In this document: piece after piece, positions 5,435 to 5,827 of the stretch
How positions within the stretch are numbered: position 1 is the first letter of the stretch
Layout of the letters: the number at the start of each line of letters is the position of its first letter
Assembly (NCBI GenBank): GCA_945870015.1
Contig: CAMBQS010000238.1
Span: 1 to 5,827, forward strand
Length of the DNA stretch: 5,827 nt
Source: Desulfocicer vacuolatum DSM 3385
GTDB lineage: Bacteria > Desulfobacterota > Desulfobacteria > Desulfobacterales > SURF-7
Direction: 5' to 3'
Program-made: the position numbers and the translations under genes
Notes under the pieces: generated by a model
The model's input: only the letters and a program-made list of their open reading frames with translations
The model's database searches: none
What the model was told of the DNA's origin: nothing

Positions 5435-5463
5435 ATTATATGAAATAAAGAACCTTTTTTAAA
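5435..5463 (-). promoter_or_regulatory. Probable promoter of the mntA-hepT operon
   Basis: On the minus strand a perfect TATAAT (5435-5440) is preceded after 17 bases by TTTAAA (5458-5463), four of six for a -35. Transcription would start near 5428, leaving a very short leader that just includes GAGGAG. A second candidate lies further upstream: TTGTGG (5515-5520), 16 bases, TACAAT (5493-5498). Either or both may be used. Confidence 0.5.
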
Positions 5464-5547
5464 TCGGCAACACCCTTACCATTTATGCCTTCATTGTATC
5501 ATTTTAAAAAATATCCACAACGAATTTGTCTGCCGAACTTTTTTTTC

Positions 5548-5582
5548 AAAAAAATTGGCTTAACTCGGTATCCAATTTTTTT
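5548..5582. repeat. Perfect 11-base inverted repeat with flanking A/T runs
   Basis: AAAAAAATTGG (5548-5558) and CCAATTTTTTT (5572-5582) pair perfectly around a 13-base loop. The stem ends in a T-run on either strand, so it could act as a weak bidirectional terminator for genes beyond the window. With only two G-C pairs it would be unstable. A protein-binding site is equally possible. Confidence 0.4.
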
Positions 5583-5827
5583 TAGGGGAGGATCAAACTG
5601 CCGGAATGTGCCTTATTGACGACAAATCCCTCTGGAACTATCGCTCTTTTGCTAAAAGATAGTTTTTGAATCCCTGATAATTCCGGAGACAGAAAGCTTC
5701 CAACTAGGATAATAATCCTTAACTGCTAATTTTCACATTTTAGGATCTGGAATGACCAGGACTATGAATACAAGTGTCCACCGGTCAGATTTTGATTGCA
5801 GTCACTAATTCCAAAAGAAGTCAACGC

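Larger units (their letters stand above)
5416..5827. other. About 410 bases without a recognisable gene
   Basis: The first 50 bases hold the promoter and ribosome site of the mntA-like gene. The rest is AT-rich, with short open frames of under 30 codons on both strands and one perfect inverted repeat (5548-5582). Position 5775 onward (TGTCCACCGGTCAGATTTTG and following) carries GTCA at 5784, 5801 and 5820 and could be the edge of another element running off the window. I could not identify it. Confidence 0.45.

Noticed and set aside
1..5827. CRISPR array, tRNA, rRNA or riboswitch
   Set aside because: I saw no regularly spaced direct repeats, no cloverleaf with a CCA-type end and no recognisable riboswitch core on either strand.

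Overview
This looks like a fragment of an accessory, defence-type region from a moderately AT-rich Gram-negative bacterium. The mix of RES/Xre and MntA/HepT toxin-antitoxin pairs, ISAs1 and IS21 remnants, and lysine/asparagine-rich proteins would suit Desulfobacterota, but no gene here fixes the taxon and that is a weak inference. There are no rRNA or tRNA genes, no CRISPR array and no housekeeping gene.

Layout. Positions 1-760 are an insertion-sequence graveyard on the minus strand. It holds the last 54 codons of an IS21-type IstB, a block coding four 15-residue lysine-rich repeats, and the N-terminal part of an ISAs1-type transposase with a frameshift. Positions 766-2105 are a two-gene minus-strand operon with an ATGA overlap. 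The first gene encodes a 129-residue protein that resembles, in layout, effector-associated constant components of bacterial conflict systems. The second encodes an M48-like zinc metallopeptidase broken by an in-frame TAA exactly where the third zinc ligand is expected. Positions 2199-3149 (minus) encode a complete tyrosine recombinase. The gap between it and the next operon contains an 11-6-11 inverted repeat that strongly resembles a Xer dif site. Positions 3364-4220 (plus) are an Xre/RES toxin-antitoxin operon with a good sigma-70 promoter. Positions 4221-4754 hold no convincing intact gene, only decayed-looking reading frames. Positions 4755-5415 (minus) are an MntA/HepT toxin-antitoxin pair. 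The last 400 bases hold a promoter for that pair, an inverted repeat and no recognisable gene.

How it may fit together. The recombinase next to a dif-like site, with a toxin-antitoxin operon starting just beyond that site, suggests a mobile or Xer-exploiting cassette that accumulates defence and stabilisation modules. Of these, Xre/RES and MntA/HepT look intact. The possible EACC1-like/metallopeptidase system appears to be inactivated, unless the stop codon is a sequencing error. The most interesting points are the dif-like site, the pairing of the small protein with the metallopeptidase, and the precise position of the nonsense codon. All family assignments come from reading motifs; no database search was made.
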